Positions 46,101 through 56,195 of a DNA stretch of 64,000 nucleotides are shown here, piece after piece. The stretch is taken from contig NZ_SAUN01000001.1 in the NCBI RefSeq assembly GCF_004011505.1, positions 7,901,501-7,965,500 of the forward strand, read 5' to 3'. Below the pieces are notes generated by a model. The model made no database searches, had not been told where the DNA came from, and saw nothing but the letters and a program-made list of their open reading frames with translations. This DNA is from Nonomuraea polychroma (GTDB lineage Bacteria; Actinomycetota; Actinomycetes; Streptosporangiales; Streptosporangiaceae). The number at the start of each line of letters is the position of its first letter. The first letter of the stretch is position 1. Both the position numbers and the translations under genes were made by a program.

Positions 46101-46643
46101 TTCCTCGATCACGACTGGATGCACGAGTACGGCGAGGCGCTGCCGGTCTACCGCCCGCCGCTGGACCTGGCCGCGCTGCTGGGCGAGACCGGCACGCTGC
46201 GGTACCTGACCCCGCACAGCAAGTGGTCGATCCACTCCGAGTACCAGGACAACCTGCTCATGTTGTCCCTGTCCCGCGGCGGCCCCACGATCTGGATGTC
46301 CGTGGAGGACGCGGCCAGGATCGGAGTGGCCGACAACGACTGGGTCGAGGCGGTCAACCGCAACGGCGTCGTCGTGGCGCGGGCGATCGTCTCCCACCGC
46401 ATGCCGCCGGGCACGGTCTTCATGCACCACGCCCAGGACCGCCTGATCGACGTGCCGAAGTCGGAGGCGACCGGCCGTCGCGGCGGCATCCACAACGCCC
46501 TCACGAGAATCCTCATCAAGCCCACCCACATGATCGGCGGCTACGCCCAGCTCTCGTACGCCTTCAACTACCTGGGCCCCACCGGCAACCAGCGCGACGA
46601 GCTCACGACCATCCGGCGGAGATCCCAGGAGGTGCAGTACTGA
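43146..46643 (+). CDS. narG: Respiratory nitrate reductase alpha subunit
   Basis: A 1165-residue molybdopterin enzyme that reduces nitrate to nitrite at the inner face of the membrane. The FS0 cluster ligands His52, Cys56 and Cys60 (HGVNCTGSC) and a following Cys in RGCPRG are visible, as are the Mo-bis-MGD-binding regions. It is slightly shorter than E. coli NarG. No Tat signal, as expected. GTG/ATG context favours ATG 43146 with GTGGGGG upstream. First gene of narGHJI. Confidence 0.96.
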   Translation: MSAEDVLLKMGRFLRRSPTSPDLRALYLTGGLEGDAFYRDRWSHDKVVRSTHGVNCTGSCSWKVYVKDGIITWEAQQTDYPSMGPDRPEYEPRGCPRGAAFSWYTYSPTRIRYPYARRVLLEMYVEARQRLGDPVAAWAEITTNPEKREKYQKARGHGGLIRVTWDLATEMIAAAHVHTIKAYGPDRIAGFSPIPAMSMVSHAIGSRFVSLIGGTMLSFYDWYADLPVASPQVFGDQTDVPESADWWDAAYLMMWGANVPVTRTPDTHWMAEARYRGQKVVVVSPDYNDAATFADEFLSVRPGTDGALAMAMGHVILKEFFLDRETPFFTDYVKRFTDLPFLVRLEKHENAYVPGTFLTARDLGSQEEAAEWKTVLMSPEGVPVVPNGSVGFRWTESGMGRWNLNLDTDPVLTLHKAASEPAEVLLPRFDGGGAVHRGVPASRVGDHLVTTVFDLLLAQYGIQREGLPGDWPTGYEDAAEPYTPAWQEPITGVPADRAARIAREFARTAEASRGRCMIILGAGTTQWFHGDTIYRAFLSLLLLTGCQGRNGGGWAHYVGQEKCRPQTGWAVLASATDWSRPPRQTPGTPFWYLHTDQWRYDRFDAGELTSPLARGTFRGKHTADLVTEAVRNGWMPMSPMFDRNPLELGDAPDPIAHTQAELRAGRLGYAVEHPDDPRNWPRVLTLWRSNLLGSSAKGDEYFLHHLLGTTSNLEHPDEEAPTGKLDLLLTLDFRMTSSTIFSDIVLPAATWYEKHDLSTTDMHPFVNSFNPAITPPWQTKTDFTAFHLIARAFSDLAKEHLGVRRDVVATAHQHDTPGELARDAGPDLKLVERDYGAIAEKLAALGPLTEKLGLPVKGVTFLPDKEVAWLGQRCGLVPRGVAKGRPELDTDVKACEAILALSGVSNGRLAAQGFRQLAARTGADLDGLAHEGHRIVFSDTQAGPVHVAASPEWSGKESHDRRYAPFTINVENGKPWHTLTGRMHFFLDHDWMHEYGEALPVYRPPLDLAALLGETGTLRYLTPHSKWSIHSEYQDNLLMLSLSRGGPTIWMSVEDAARIGVADNDWVEAVNRNGVVVARAIVSHRMPPGTVFMHHAQDRLIDVPKSEATGRRGGIHNALTRILIKPTHMIGGYAQLSYAFNYLGPTGNQRDELTTIRRRSQEVQY

Positions 46644-48247
46644 TGCGGATCATGGCTCAGATCGCCATGGTGATGAACCTGGACAAGTGCATCGGGTGCC
46701 ACACCTGCTCGGTCACGTGCAAGCAGACCTGGACCAACCGGCCCGGCGTCGAGTACGTCTGGTGGCAGAACGTCGAGACCCGCCCCGGCCAGGGCTACCC
46801 CAGACGCTACGAGGACCAGGACCGCTGGCGCGGCGGCTGGACCGTGAACCGCAAGGGCAAGCTCGAGCTCCGGGCGGGCGGCCGCCTGCGCAAGCTGCTC
46901 ACCATCTTCGCCAACCCGATCATGCCGTCCATCCAGGACTACTACGAGCCCTGGACCTACGACTACGAGAACCTCACGAACGCGCCCCTGTCCGACGACG
47001 TCCCCGTCGCACCGCCCAGGTCGCTGATCAGCGGCGAACCCACGAAGATCCGCTGGAGCGCCAACTGGGACGACAGCCTCGGCGGCGACCCGTCGCCCGA
47101 CCCTGTGCTGGCCCAGGTGTCCGAGAAGGTCAAGCTGTCGTTCGAAGAGGCGTTCATGTTCTACCTGCCGCGCATCTGCGAGCACTGCCTCAACCCGTCG
47201 TGCGTGGCCTCCTGCCCGTCGGGCGCGCTGTACAAGCGCGAGGAGGACGGCATCGTGCTGGTGGACCAGGACCGCTGCCGGGGCTGGCGCATGTGCGTGA
47301 CGGGCTGCCCGTACAAGAAGGTGTACTTCAACCACAAGACCGGCAAGGCCGAGAAGTGCACGTTCTGCTACCCCCGGGTCGAGGTCGGCCTGCCGACGGT
47401 CTGCTCGGAGACGTGCGTCGGCCGCCTCCGCTACCTCGGGGTCCTGCTGTACGACGCCGACCGCGTCGAGGCGGCGGCCTCGGTGCCCGACGAGCGGGAC
47501 CTGTACGAGGCCCAGCTCGACCTCTTCCTCGACCCCGACGACCCGGCCGTCGCCGCTTCCGGCCTGCCCCCTGACTGGCTGGAGGCCGCCCGCAGATCGC
47601 CCGTGTACCAGCTGATCAAGAAATATCGGATCGCGCTCCCCCTGCACCCGGAGTACCGGACCCTGCCCATGGTCTGGTACGTCCCGCCGCTCTCCCCCGT
47701 CGTGGACGCGCTCGCCGGCACCGGCCACGACGGCGAGGACGCGGTGAACCTGTTCGCCGCCATCGAGGCGTTGCGCATCCCCATCGGTTACTTGGCCGAG
47801 CTGTTCACCGCGGGCGACCCCGCGCCGGTGAACACGGCGCTGCGCCGCCTGGCCGCGATGCGCTCGTACATGCGGGCGGTCAACCTGGGCGAGCCGCACC
47901 CGGTCCCGCCCGACGCGGGCCTCTCGGAAGACGAGCTGCGCGCCATGTACCGGCTGCTGGCGCTGGCCAAATACGACGAGCGATACGTGATCCCGACCGC
48001 GTACGGCAACCCGCCGGGGATCGTGGACGAGGGCGAGTGCAGCCTGGACTACGACGGCGGACCCGGCATGCAGCCGCCGTTCGGCGAGGCGTCGGGCCGT
48101 CCTGTGCCGGTCTCGATCGAGAACTTTCACGGACTGAAGGAGCGCCAGACCAGCGACGAGATCACCCACGACCGGGTGAATCTCCTCAACTGGGACGGCC
48201 GAGGCATCCCGGCCGGCCTGTTCCCGCCGCGGAGGAAGAAGGCATGA
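46643..48247 (+). CDS. narH: Respiratory nitrate reductase beta subunit
   Basis: A 534-residue iron-sulfur subunit that passes electrons from NarI to NarG. The first cluster motif CIGCHTCSVTC (Cys16, 19, 22, 26), the CEHCLNPSCVASC motif, and CRGWRMCVTGC are visible; Trp replaces the second Cys of the last motif, as expected for the [3Fe-4S] cluster. ATG at 46643 overlaps the narG stop (TGATG). Confidence 0.96.
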   Translation: MRIMAQIAMVMNLDKCIGCHTCSVTCKQTWTNRPGVEYVWWQNVETRPGQGYPRRYEDQDRWRGGWTVNRKGKLELRAGGRLRKLLTIFANPIMPSIQDYYEPWTYDYENLTNAPLSDDVPVAPPRSLISGEPTKIRWSANWDDSLGGDPSPDPVLAQVSEKVKLSFEEAFMFYLPRICEHCLNPSCVASCPSGALYKREEDGIVLVDQDRCRGWRMCVTGCPYKKVYFNHKTGKAEKCTFCYPRVEVGLPTVCSETCVGRLRYLGVLLYDADRVEAAASVPDERDLYEAQLDLFLDPDDPAVAASGLPPDWLEAARRSPVYQLIKKYRIALPLHPEYRTLPMVWYVPPLSPVVDALAGTGHDGEDAVNLFAAIEALRIPIGYLAELFTAGDPAPVNTALRRLAAMRSYMRAVNLGEPHPVPPDAGLSEDELRAMYRLLALAKYDERYVIPTAYGNPPGIVDEGECSLDYDGGPGMQPPFGEASGRPVPVSIENFHGLKERQTSDEITHDRVNLLNWDGRGIPAGLFPPRRKKA

Positions 48248-48798
48248 GCGACCCCGTGCTCTGGCAGGCAGCCGCGCATCTGCTGGCCTACCCCGACGAA
48301 CGTTTCTGGCGCCGGCTGCCGCTGATCGAGGAGGCGGCGGAGCCGTACTTCGCCGAGTTCCTCGCCCGAGCCGCCGAGCTGGGTCCCGGCGAGCTGGCCG
48401 CGCACTACGTGGAGACGTTCGACCTGAACCGGCGCTGCTGCCTCTACCTGACCTACTACACCGACGGCGACACCCGCCGCCGGGGCGAGTCGCTGGCCGC
48501 GCTGAAACGCCGCTACCGCGCCGCGGGGTGGGAGCTGATGGACGACGAGCTGCCGGACTTCCTGCCGGTCGTGCTGGAGTTCGCCGCGGTCGACCCCACG
48601 GGGGCCGCCCTGCTCGCCGAGCACCGCGTGGGGCTTGAGCTGCTGCTCGCCGCCCTGGCGGCACGCGAGTCGCCGTACGCGCACGTGATCGGCGCCGTGT
48701 GCGCCGCGCTCCCGCCGCTCACCGCCGCCCAGCGGGCCGCGGCCGGCCGGCTGGCCGCGGGCGGGCCTCCGGTCGAGACCGTGGGGAGGTACGCATGA
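48244..48798 (+). CDS. narJ: Nitrate reductase molybdenum cofactor assembly chaperone
   Basis: A 184-residue TorD/NarJ-family chaperone that helps load the cofactor into NarG. The conserved HYVETFDLNRRCCLYLTYYTDGD segment (in parts) and DELPDFLPVVLEF are present. ATG overlaps the narH stop as ATGA. The frame is open farther upstream inside narH, but the coupled ATG is clearly the start. Confidence 0.95.
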   Translation: MSDPVLWQAAAHLLAYPDERFWRRLPLIEEAAEPYFAEFLARAAELGPGELAAHYVETFDLNRRCCLYLTYYTDGDTRRRGESLAALKRRYRAAGWELMDDELPDFLPVVLEFAAVDPTGAALLAEHRVGLELLLAALAARESPYAHVIGAVCAALPPLTAAQRAAAGRLAAGGPPVETVGRYA

Positions 48799-49475
48799 GC
48801 TGGGGCGAGAGCGTGATGTGGATCGTCACGCCCTACATCACGATCGTGATCTTCCTCGGCGGCCTGATCTGGCGTTACCGGTATGACAAATTCGGCTGGA
48901 CCACCCGCTCCTCCCAGCTCTACGAGAGCCGGCTGCTCCGCGTGGCCAGCCCGCTGTTCCACTACGCGCTGCTGTTCGTCATCATCGGCCACATCACCGG
49001 GCTGCTCATCCCGACGTCCTGGACCGACGCCATCGGCGTGAACAACCACGTCTACCACGTGAACGCGCTCGCCTGGGGCGGCATCGCCGGCGTCGGCACG
49101 CTCGTGGCGGTGGGCCTGCTGATCTACCGCAGGCGCACCACCGGCCCGGTGTTCATGTCGACCACGAACAACGACAAGACCATGTACGCGGTACTGGCAT
49201 TGGCGATCCTCTCCGGCGTGGTGACGACGGTGGCGGGGTTCGTGCCGAGCGAGGTGAGCTACCGCACCACGGTCGGTCCCTGGTTCCGGAGCCTGATCAC
49301 GCTGCAGCCGGACGTGTACGCGATGGCGCACGCGAGCGGCCTTTACAAGGTGCACACCTTGATCGGGATGGTGCTCATCATGCTTTTCCCGTTCAGCCGC
49401 CTGGTGCATGCGCTTTCCGCCCCGTTGGGCTATTTGTTCCGTCCTTACATCGTGTATCGGAGGCGGCCGAGGTAG
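48795..49475 (+). CDS. narI: Respiratory nitrate reductase gamma subunit (cytochrome b)
   Basis: A 226-residue protein with five membrane segments, oxidising menaquinol with two hemes b. The heme-ligand His residues are visible in FHYALLFVIIGHITGL and MAHASGLYKVHTLIG. It begins with ATGA overlap to narJ and ends the narGHJI operon. Confidence 0.95.
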   Translation: MSWGESVMWIVTPYITIVIFLGGLIWRYRYDKFGWTTRSSQLYESRLLRVASPLFHYALLFVIIGHITGLLIPTSWTDAIGVNNHVYHVNALAWGGIAGVGTLVAVGLLIYRRRTTGPVFMSTTNNDKTMYAVLALAILSGVVTTVAGFVPSEVSYRTTVGPWFRSLITLQPDVYAMAHASGLYKVHTLIGMVLIMLFPFSRLVHALSAPLGYLFRPYIVYRRRPR

Positions 49476-49523
49476 CCCCCCACGGCTCCCGGGAGGGGTC
49501 TTCGTGCGCCAGAATCGACCCTT

Positions 49524-50144
49524 GTGAAGCACGGGTACACCAACAGCACAGTCGGCGACGGCGCCTTGGTCGTGAAGTGTTACCAGGGTCCTGAGGCGGC
49601 GTTCAGGCTGCGTACGGAGAGCAGATACCTGCGCCGGCTACGCGGCCGCGTGCCGGTCCCGCGCGTTCACCAGGTCACCGGGACGAGCCTGACCACCCGC
49701 TTCGTCTCCGGCTCCCACGGCCAGGACCTCCTGGACGAAGGACATGCGGTGGAGGTGCTGACGGAGTGCGGCCGGGTCCTGGGCGGCATTCACCGGCTGG
49801 GCATCGTGCACGGGGACTTCGGCCCCCAGAACATGTTGTTCGACCCGGCCACGTTCAGGACGACCGCCATCCTGGACTGGGAGTGGGCCCATCCCGGGCG
49901 GCCGGTGGAGGACCTCGCGTGGTGCGAGTGGATCATCCGCAGCCACCACCCCGAGCACGTGGGGCTGCTCCCGCACTTCTTCGCCGCCTACGACGGCACC
50001 GTCCCCGAATGGCCGGAACGCCAGGCGGCCATGCTGGCCCGCTGCCGCGACCTGCTCGATTTCTGCGCCCGCTGGGAGCCGGGCGGGGACGGCGAGAAGC
50101 TCTGGCACCGCCGCCTCGACACCACGGCCTCCTGGACGGAGTGA
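49524..50144 (+). CDS. Aminoglycoside phosphotransferase-like kinase
   Basis: A 206-residue APH/choline-kinase-fold protein, short for the family (usually 250-300). The catalytic loop VHGDFGPQNMLF and the metal-binding ILDWEWAHPG are intact, and a WCEW segment follows. The N-terminal lobe is reduced. GTG 49524 start. Substrate unknown; not evidence of antibiotic resistance. Confidence 0.82.
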   Translation: MKHGYTNSTVGDGALVVKCYQGPEAAFRLRTESRYLRRLRGRVPVPRVHQVTGTSLTTRFVSGSHGQDLLDEGHAVEVLTECGRVLGGIHRLGIVHGDFGPQNMLFDPATFRTTAILDWEWAHPGRPVEDLAWCEWIIRSHHPEHVGLLPHFFAAYDGTVPEWPERQAAMLARCRDLLDFCARWEPGGDGEKLWHRRLDTTASWTE

Positions 50145-50234
50145 CGATCCGTTCTGCGACGTCCCCTCCTGGATCGTCCCGTCTCCGTCCGGGCGTCGTG
50201 GGTTCTGTCGGTCCCGTTTGCTTGACTCGGGGGC

Positions 50235-51041
50235 ATGGCTCAGCACGTGATTCTTGTTCTCGGCGCGACCGGCTCCACCGGCCGGCGGGTGGCCGGCCTG
50301 CTGCGTGCCTCCGGGCACAACGTGCGGGCGGCGTCCAGGAGCGGCGAGACCACATTCGACTGGTCCCGGCCGGACACCTGGGAGCCCGCGGTGGCCGGCG
50401 CTTCTGCCGTCTACCTCATGGCGCCCGACGGCATCCCGATCGATCCGCAGTTCGTGTCCCTGGCCGTCGCGCGAGGCGCCCGGCGCATCGTGCTGCTTTC
50501 CAGCGGGGCGATCGAGGCCATGGGCGACGAGCGCCTGATGTCCGCGGAGCGCACCGTGCGCGAGTCGGGCGCCGAGTGGACGATCCTGCGGCCGAGCTGG
50601 TTCGACCAGAACTTCGACGAGGGTTTCTTCCAGCCCGCGATCATGGCGGGCGAGGTGGTGGTGCCGCTGGGGGATGTGCGGCAGGCGTTCGTGGACGCCG
50701 GCGACATCGCGGCCGTCGCCGCCGCGGCGCTCACGGAGGACGGCCACGCGGGGCGGACCTACGAGATCACCGGGCCGAGCTCGCTGACGCTCGGGGAGGC
50801 CGTGGAGATCATCGCCCGGGCGGCCGGCCGGGAGGTCCGCTACCGGGGAGGCGACGAGGACTACCTGACGGCGATGGGCTTCTCGGAGCAGGCGATGGCC
50901 GAGGTCAAGGCGTTCGCCGCACTCCGCGGTCTCGGCGACCAGCCGGTCTCGGAAGCAGTGCGCCAGGTGACGGGCCGCCCGCCCAAAACCTTCGAGACCT
51001 ACGCCACGGAAGCCGCCGCCCAGGGCGCCTGGCGCCCTTGA
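50235..51041 (+). CDS. NAD(P)-binding NmrA-like protein
   Basis: A 268-residue atypical short-chain dehydrogenase/NmrA-family protein. The dinucleotide-binding motif LGATGSTGRRVAGLL lies at residues 9-23; the C-terminal half contains the ADIAAVAAAALTE-like segment (here GDIAAVAAAALTE) and YEITGPSSLT typical of quinone-oxidoreductase or redox-sensor relatives. It converges on a phosphotransferase gene 3 bp away. Confidence 0.85.
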   Translation: MAQHVILVLGATGSTGRRVAGLLRASGHNVRAASRSGETTFDWSRPDTWEPAVAGASAVYLMAPDGIPIDPQFVSLAVARGARRIVLLSSGAIEAMGDERLMSAERTVRESGAEWTILRPSWFDQNFDEGFFQPAIMAGEVVVPLGDVRQAFVDAGDIAAVAAAALTEDGHAGRTYEITGPSSLTLGEAVEIIARAAGREVRYRGGDEDYLTAMGFSEQAMAEVKAFAALRGLGDQPVSEAVRQVTGRPPKTFETYATEAAAQGAWRP

Positions 51042-51044
51042 AGC

Positions 51045-51725
51045 TCAACCGGCCCGCAGTTCCCTGATCAGGCTCCCCGCCGCGTCGATCAGGCCCACCT
51101 CGTGCGCCGAGAGCGACCGGTTCGCGCCCCGCGTGGTCATGGCCCGGTCCAGCCCATCGCCATAGTCCATGGCGGCGCCGAGCTCGCCGAGCAACGCGAC
51201 GAGCATCTCGCGCGCCGGCACCACGAGCTCGCTCTCCTCGTCCGCCGCGACCTGCGCGATGATCACCGCCGACATCGCGCAGTCCAGCCCGGGCGGCCCC
51301 TCCAGGCTGTTGCACCAGTCGATCACGAAGGGCCCGCCCGGCGTCAGCATGACGTTGTCCGGATGCAGGTCCATGTGCAGCACCCGATCACGTGGATCAT
51401 CCGACACCCGGGCCGGGATCGTGTGCAGCCGCCGCAGCAGCCGCCCCGTGACCCGGCCCCCCTCCGCCGGCGCGATCTCCCCGTCGATCACCGCCCGTAA
51501 CATCGTCGGCCCCGACAGCCGCCGCATCACCAGATCAGTGGCACGCCCTTGGCCGACGCCGGGACAGACATCCGGGACCGGGAACCCGTGCCGCGCCACG
51601 TGCGCCATGACGGCCACCTCCCGCCGGGTGTCGACCGTGGCACGGTAGCGGCGCAGCACCCGGTCACCGTCGATCGCGTACACGTCCGCGCTGCGCCCCG
51701 ATCCCACCAACTCACCGATCTCCAT
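51045..51725 (-). CDS. Aminoglycoside phosphotransferase-like kinase, second copy
   Basis: A 226-residue APH-family protein. The nucleotide-binding start IGELVGSGRSADVYAI, the catalytic HMDLHPDN and the metal-binding VIDW are present. It is distinct from the gene at 49524, with low similarity. Its start overlaps the 3' end of the upstream lipoprotein gene by 14 bp. Substrate unknown. Confidence 0.82.
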   Translation of the reverse strand: MEIGELVGSGRSADVYAIDGDRVLRRYRATVDTRREVAVMAHVARHGFPVPDVCPGVGQGRATDLVMRRLSGPTMLRAVIDGEIAPAEGGRVTGRLLRRLHTIPARVSDDPRDRVLHMDLHPDNVMLTPGGPFVIDWCNSLEGPPGLDCAMSAVIIAQVAADEESELVVPAREMLVALLGELGAAMDYGDGLDRAMTTRGANRSLSAHEVGLIDAAGSLIRELRAG

Positions 51726-52281
51726 GCGCCCAACCTACCGAGCGGTCGAGCTCTGCCAGCTCGGCCGCGTGTGCGCGCCCCATCGCCGCCGCCAGCTCCC
51801 GCACCTCCGCGGCCCCGCCCGACCGCCGCTCACCGTCGGCGACCAGCACCAGCTGATCGAGGTACGCCCGGAGCAACGCCGCGAACCGCCGGTCGAAGAC
51901 GTCCCCTCGCATCCCCTCCAGCGCCTCCAGATCATCCGAAGTCGGCATGCCGGGCATGTCATGCTGAACATGCGGGTTCTCCCCTCTCATTCCGGCCCGG
52001 AGGAGCAGCGCACGCAGCCGTCCGCGTACCGTCTCGTGCTTGTCCGCGAGCCGCACCGCCAGGTCGGCAAGCGACCGGTCCCCTGAGCGCTCGCGTGCGA
52101 GCGCGAGCAGCGGCAGCGCCCGGGTGTGCAGCGCGTCGGCGAGTTGCAGCCAGGCCACGTCGGTGGCGCTGAACCCCGCGGCGACCGACGGCGGCGCGGC
52201 GTCAAAAGTCTGGCCCTGCTGCGCGCACCCGGCCAGCACCGCGGCGGCCATCCATGATGCCAAGACCCGGAGTAACGCCAC
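51712..52281 (-). CDS. DUF305-like lipoprotein (ferritin-like fold)
   Basis: A 189-residue lipoprotein with lipobox VLAGC (Cys about residue 17), followed by a helical domain like DUF305 in layout (ALPLLALAR, LADKHETVRGRL, MPGMPTSDDLEAL, FDRRFAALLRAYLDQLVLVAD). The metal-site HH pairs typical of DUF305 are largely missing (LHTRALPL, AYLDQLVL). GTG 52281 has GGGGAAAC upstream; longer upstream frame is not coding. It overlaps the phosphotransferase gene. Confidence 0.7.
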   Translation of the reverse strand: MALLRVLASWMAAAVLAGCAQQGQTFDAAPPSVAAGFSATDVAWLQLADALHTRALPLLALARERSGDRSLADLAVRLADKHETVRGRLRALLLRAGMRGENPHVQHDMPGMPTSDDLEALEGMRGDVFDRRFAALLRAYLDQLVLVADGERRSGGAAEVRELAAAMGRAHAAELAELDRSVGWAHGDR

Positions 52282-52333
52282 GTTTCCCCGCCTTTCGGGC
52301 CCGGGCGGGCGGAGAACGCCCGCCCGGGGATCT

Positions 52334-53160
52334 CTACGATGGGCGGCCGTCGGCGCCGCACTTGATGATCGGGCGGATGCAGTCGCGTACCCGGCGCTCC
52401 ATCTCCGCCACCGGCCAGGCGTTGAAGAAGTCGCCATGCATCGTGTAACCGCCACCGGACGACAGCCGGAGGCGCGATGGATCACCGCTCACCGGATAAC
52501 GGATCACCTGCCGCAACTTCGGCACCGGCACCGGATGGGTGCTGGGGCAGGCGCCCCCCACCGGGTACGCCATGTGGCTCTTGTGGTCGGCGGAGTCCAG
52601 GTCCCGCCCGTTCCAGCACTGCGGGAAGTCCAGGTAGGACTCCAGCATCGTCCCGGCCGGACAGGTGACGAAGTCCTTCGACGCGCCCACATGCCCCGCG
52701 TGCAGGCACGACCAGCGCGAGATCGTCGTGTCGTCGGGACCGGTGGCCTTGGCGTTCCCCGCCACGATCCGCAACCCCAGCGGCAGCGGCTGGATCCTGG
52801 CGATGACGTCGTCCCGCACGCCCTCGCCGAGGTAGTAGAAGGTGACGATGGCCGGCTCCACCGGCACGCCGTCCCGGTAGAGGGTCGGCACCCAGTACGA
52901 CGACGTGTCGACGGCCGGGTTGCAGTTGGTCGCGCCGTTCTGCAGGTCGGCCAGCGTGGTGTGGGCGTTCGTGACCCGGCTGCCGAAGAAGCTGTGCATG
53001 TGCGAGGCTCCGGGCAGCCCGGGAAACACGATCGGGTCGTCCGGCAGCCGGTGGCTGAACGGGCAGTCGGCGAGGAACTCCGCCACCCGTACGGGCTCGG
53101 CCGCCGCGGGCTGCGGGACGGCGACGAACAGCAGCGAAAAGAGGGCGAGCATTCTGGCGA

Positions 53161-53164
<4 letters not shown>
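52334..53164 (-). CDS. Secreted DUF1996 protein
   Basis: A 276-residue protein with a signal peptide (about 1-22) and a DUF1996 domain, a secreted family common in fungi and actinomycetes that often travels with glycan-acting modules. It is rich in Cys and His (FFGSRVTNAHTT; SRWSCLHAGHVG; CWNGRDLDSADHKSHMAYP). Its ATG overlaps the GH16 stop codon (ATGA), so both share the LacI-controlled transcript. Biochemical role unknown. Confidence 0.85.
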
Positions 53165-54879
<1,715 letters not shown>

Positions 54880-54915
54880 GACGTCTCCATCAGGAATGAG
54901 GGGGGCGATAGGTCG

Positions 54916-54927
54916 GGGAGCGCTCCC
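54916..54927. promoter_or_regulatory. LacI-type operator GGGAGCGCTCCC (site 1)
   Basis: A perfect 12-bp palindrome 37 bp upstream of the GH16 start, matching the core of CebR-type LacI operators (TGGGAGCGCTCCCA). Confidence 0.75.
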
Positions 54928-55002
54928 TGAGAAGGAGACTGCTCGCGCCCTAAACGTGTGTCAAGGACCCTGTTAACCCGGGCGAAACCCCGGAGACTCA
55001 TT

Positions 55003-55016
55003 AGAGAGCGCTCTCT
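55003..55016. promoter_or_regulatory. LacI-type operator AGAGAGCGCTCTCT (site 2)
   Basis: A perfect 14-bp palindrome with the same GAGCGCTC core, in the middle of the divergent region. Confidence 0.75.
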
Positions 55017-55160
55017 CAGAGCCGCTGGATGTGCTTTTCATGGGCCATGACCAGCGCCGCAGCGACATCATGCAAGAGAACGCTTTCCCGGCAGACCCAC
55101 TGGCAAGAAACACGGGAAATTCTTCACGCCTTGACGCGACACCCCCGACACTCCAATCTC

Positions 55161-55180
55161 GTGAGGGAGCGCTCTCTCAC
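55161..55180. promoter_or_regulatory. LacI-type operator GTGAGGGAGCGCTCTCTCAC (site 3)
   Basis: A 20-bp dyad with one imperfect pair, with the same core, 20 bp before the LacI-gene start and therefore placed for autoregulation. Confidence 0.75.
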
Positions 55181-55199
55181 CCCGGTACGAAGGAGGGCT

Positions 55200-56189
55200 G
55201 TGGACCGACCCACTCTCGAGGCCGTCGCCGCGCGCGCCGGCGTCTCCAAGTCCAGCGTCTCCCGTGTGATCAACGGCGCGACGAGCGTGAGCCCCTCGAT
55301 CCGCGACGTCGTGCTGCGGACGGTCAGGGAGCTGGGCTACGTGCCGCATGCCGCCGCGCGCAACCTGGCCACCCGCCGCACCAACGCCGTCGCCCTGGTC
55401 GTCTCCGACCCGCCCAAGGGCCTGGTCTCCGACGACCCGATGTTCTCGGCCGTCGTCCGCCAGGCCAGCAGGACGCTGGAGGCGGCCGGCAAGCAGGTGG
55501 TCCTCATGCTGGCCGGTTCGGACGAGAGCCGCGCCCGCGTGGCCGGCTACGTGGCGGCGGGCCACGTCGACGGCGTCATGCTCGTCTCCATGCACGGAGC
55601 CGACTCCCTGCCCGCCACCCTGGCCCGCAGGGGGCTGCCGATCGTCTCCCTGGGCAGGACCAACCCGGCGGTCCCGTACGTCGACAACGACAACCTCGGC
55701 GGCGCCGACCTCGCCGTCCGCCACCTCCTCGGGCAGGGACGACGCCGGGTCGCCACGATCACGGGCCCGCTGGACATGATCGCCGCCCAGGAGCGGCTCA
55801 CCGGCTACCACGCCGTCCTGCGCGAGACCGGTCACCGCGCCATCGTCGCCATCGGCGACTTCACGAGGATCTCCGGCGCCGAGGCCATGCGCCAGCTCCT
55901 CCAGGACGACCCCGGCCTCGACGCGGTCTTCGCCGCCAACGACCTCATGGCCGTCGGCGCCCTGCGCACCTTGCGCGAATCGGGCCGCAGGGTGCCGGAC
56001 GACGTCGCGGTGATCGGCTTCGACGACATCGAGGCCGCCCTCTACACGACGCCGCCCCTGACCACGATCCACAGCTCGATGACGGATTGGGCGAGCGCCA
56101 CTGCCGACCTCCTCCTCGGCCTCTTCGACGGCGGCCCCGACACCCCGGTCACGCTGCCCGCCGAACTGATCGTCCGGGAGTCCGCCTGA
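55200..56189 (+). CDS. LacI-family transcriptional regulator
   Basis: A 329-residue regulator with an N-terminal helix-turn-helix (TLEAVAARAGVSKSSVSRVI, about residues 5-24) and a sugar-binding periplasmic-like domain. GTG 55200 has AGGAGG upstream; the frame is open earlier but lacks this site. Three GAGCGCTC palindromes lie between it and the GH16 gene. It probably represses the glucanase and itself and is released by a beta-glucan oligosaccharide (inference). Confidence 0.93.
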   Translation: MDRPTLEAVAARAGVSKSSVSRVINGATSVSPSIRDVVLRTVRELGYVPHAAARNLATRRTNAVALVVSDPPKGLVSDDPMFSAVVRQASRTLEAAGKQVVLMLAGSDESRARVAGYVAAGHVDGVMLVSMHGADSLPATLARRGLPIVSLGRTNPAVPYVDNDNLGGADLAVRHLLGQGRRRVATITGPLDMIAAQERLTGYHAVLRETGHRAIVAIGDFTRISGAEAMRQLLQDDPGLDAVFAANDLMAVGALRTLRESGRRVPDDVAVIGFDDIEAALYTTPPLTTIHSSMTDWASATADLLLGLFDGGPDTPVTLPAELIVRESA

Positions 56190-56195
56190 CCCGTC

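Noticed and set aside
49524..51725. Aminoglycoside resistance genes
   Set aside because: Both kinases have the APH catalytic motifs but are short and unlike characterised resistance enzymes; the fold is used for many substrates.
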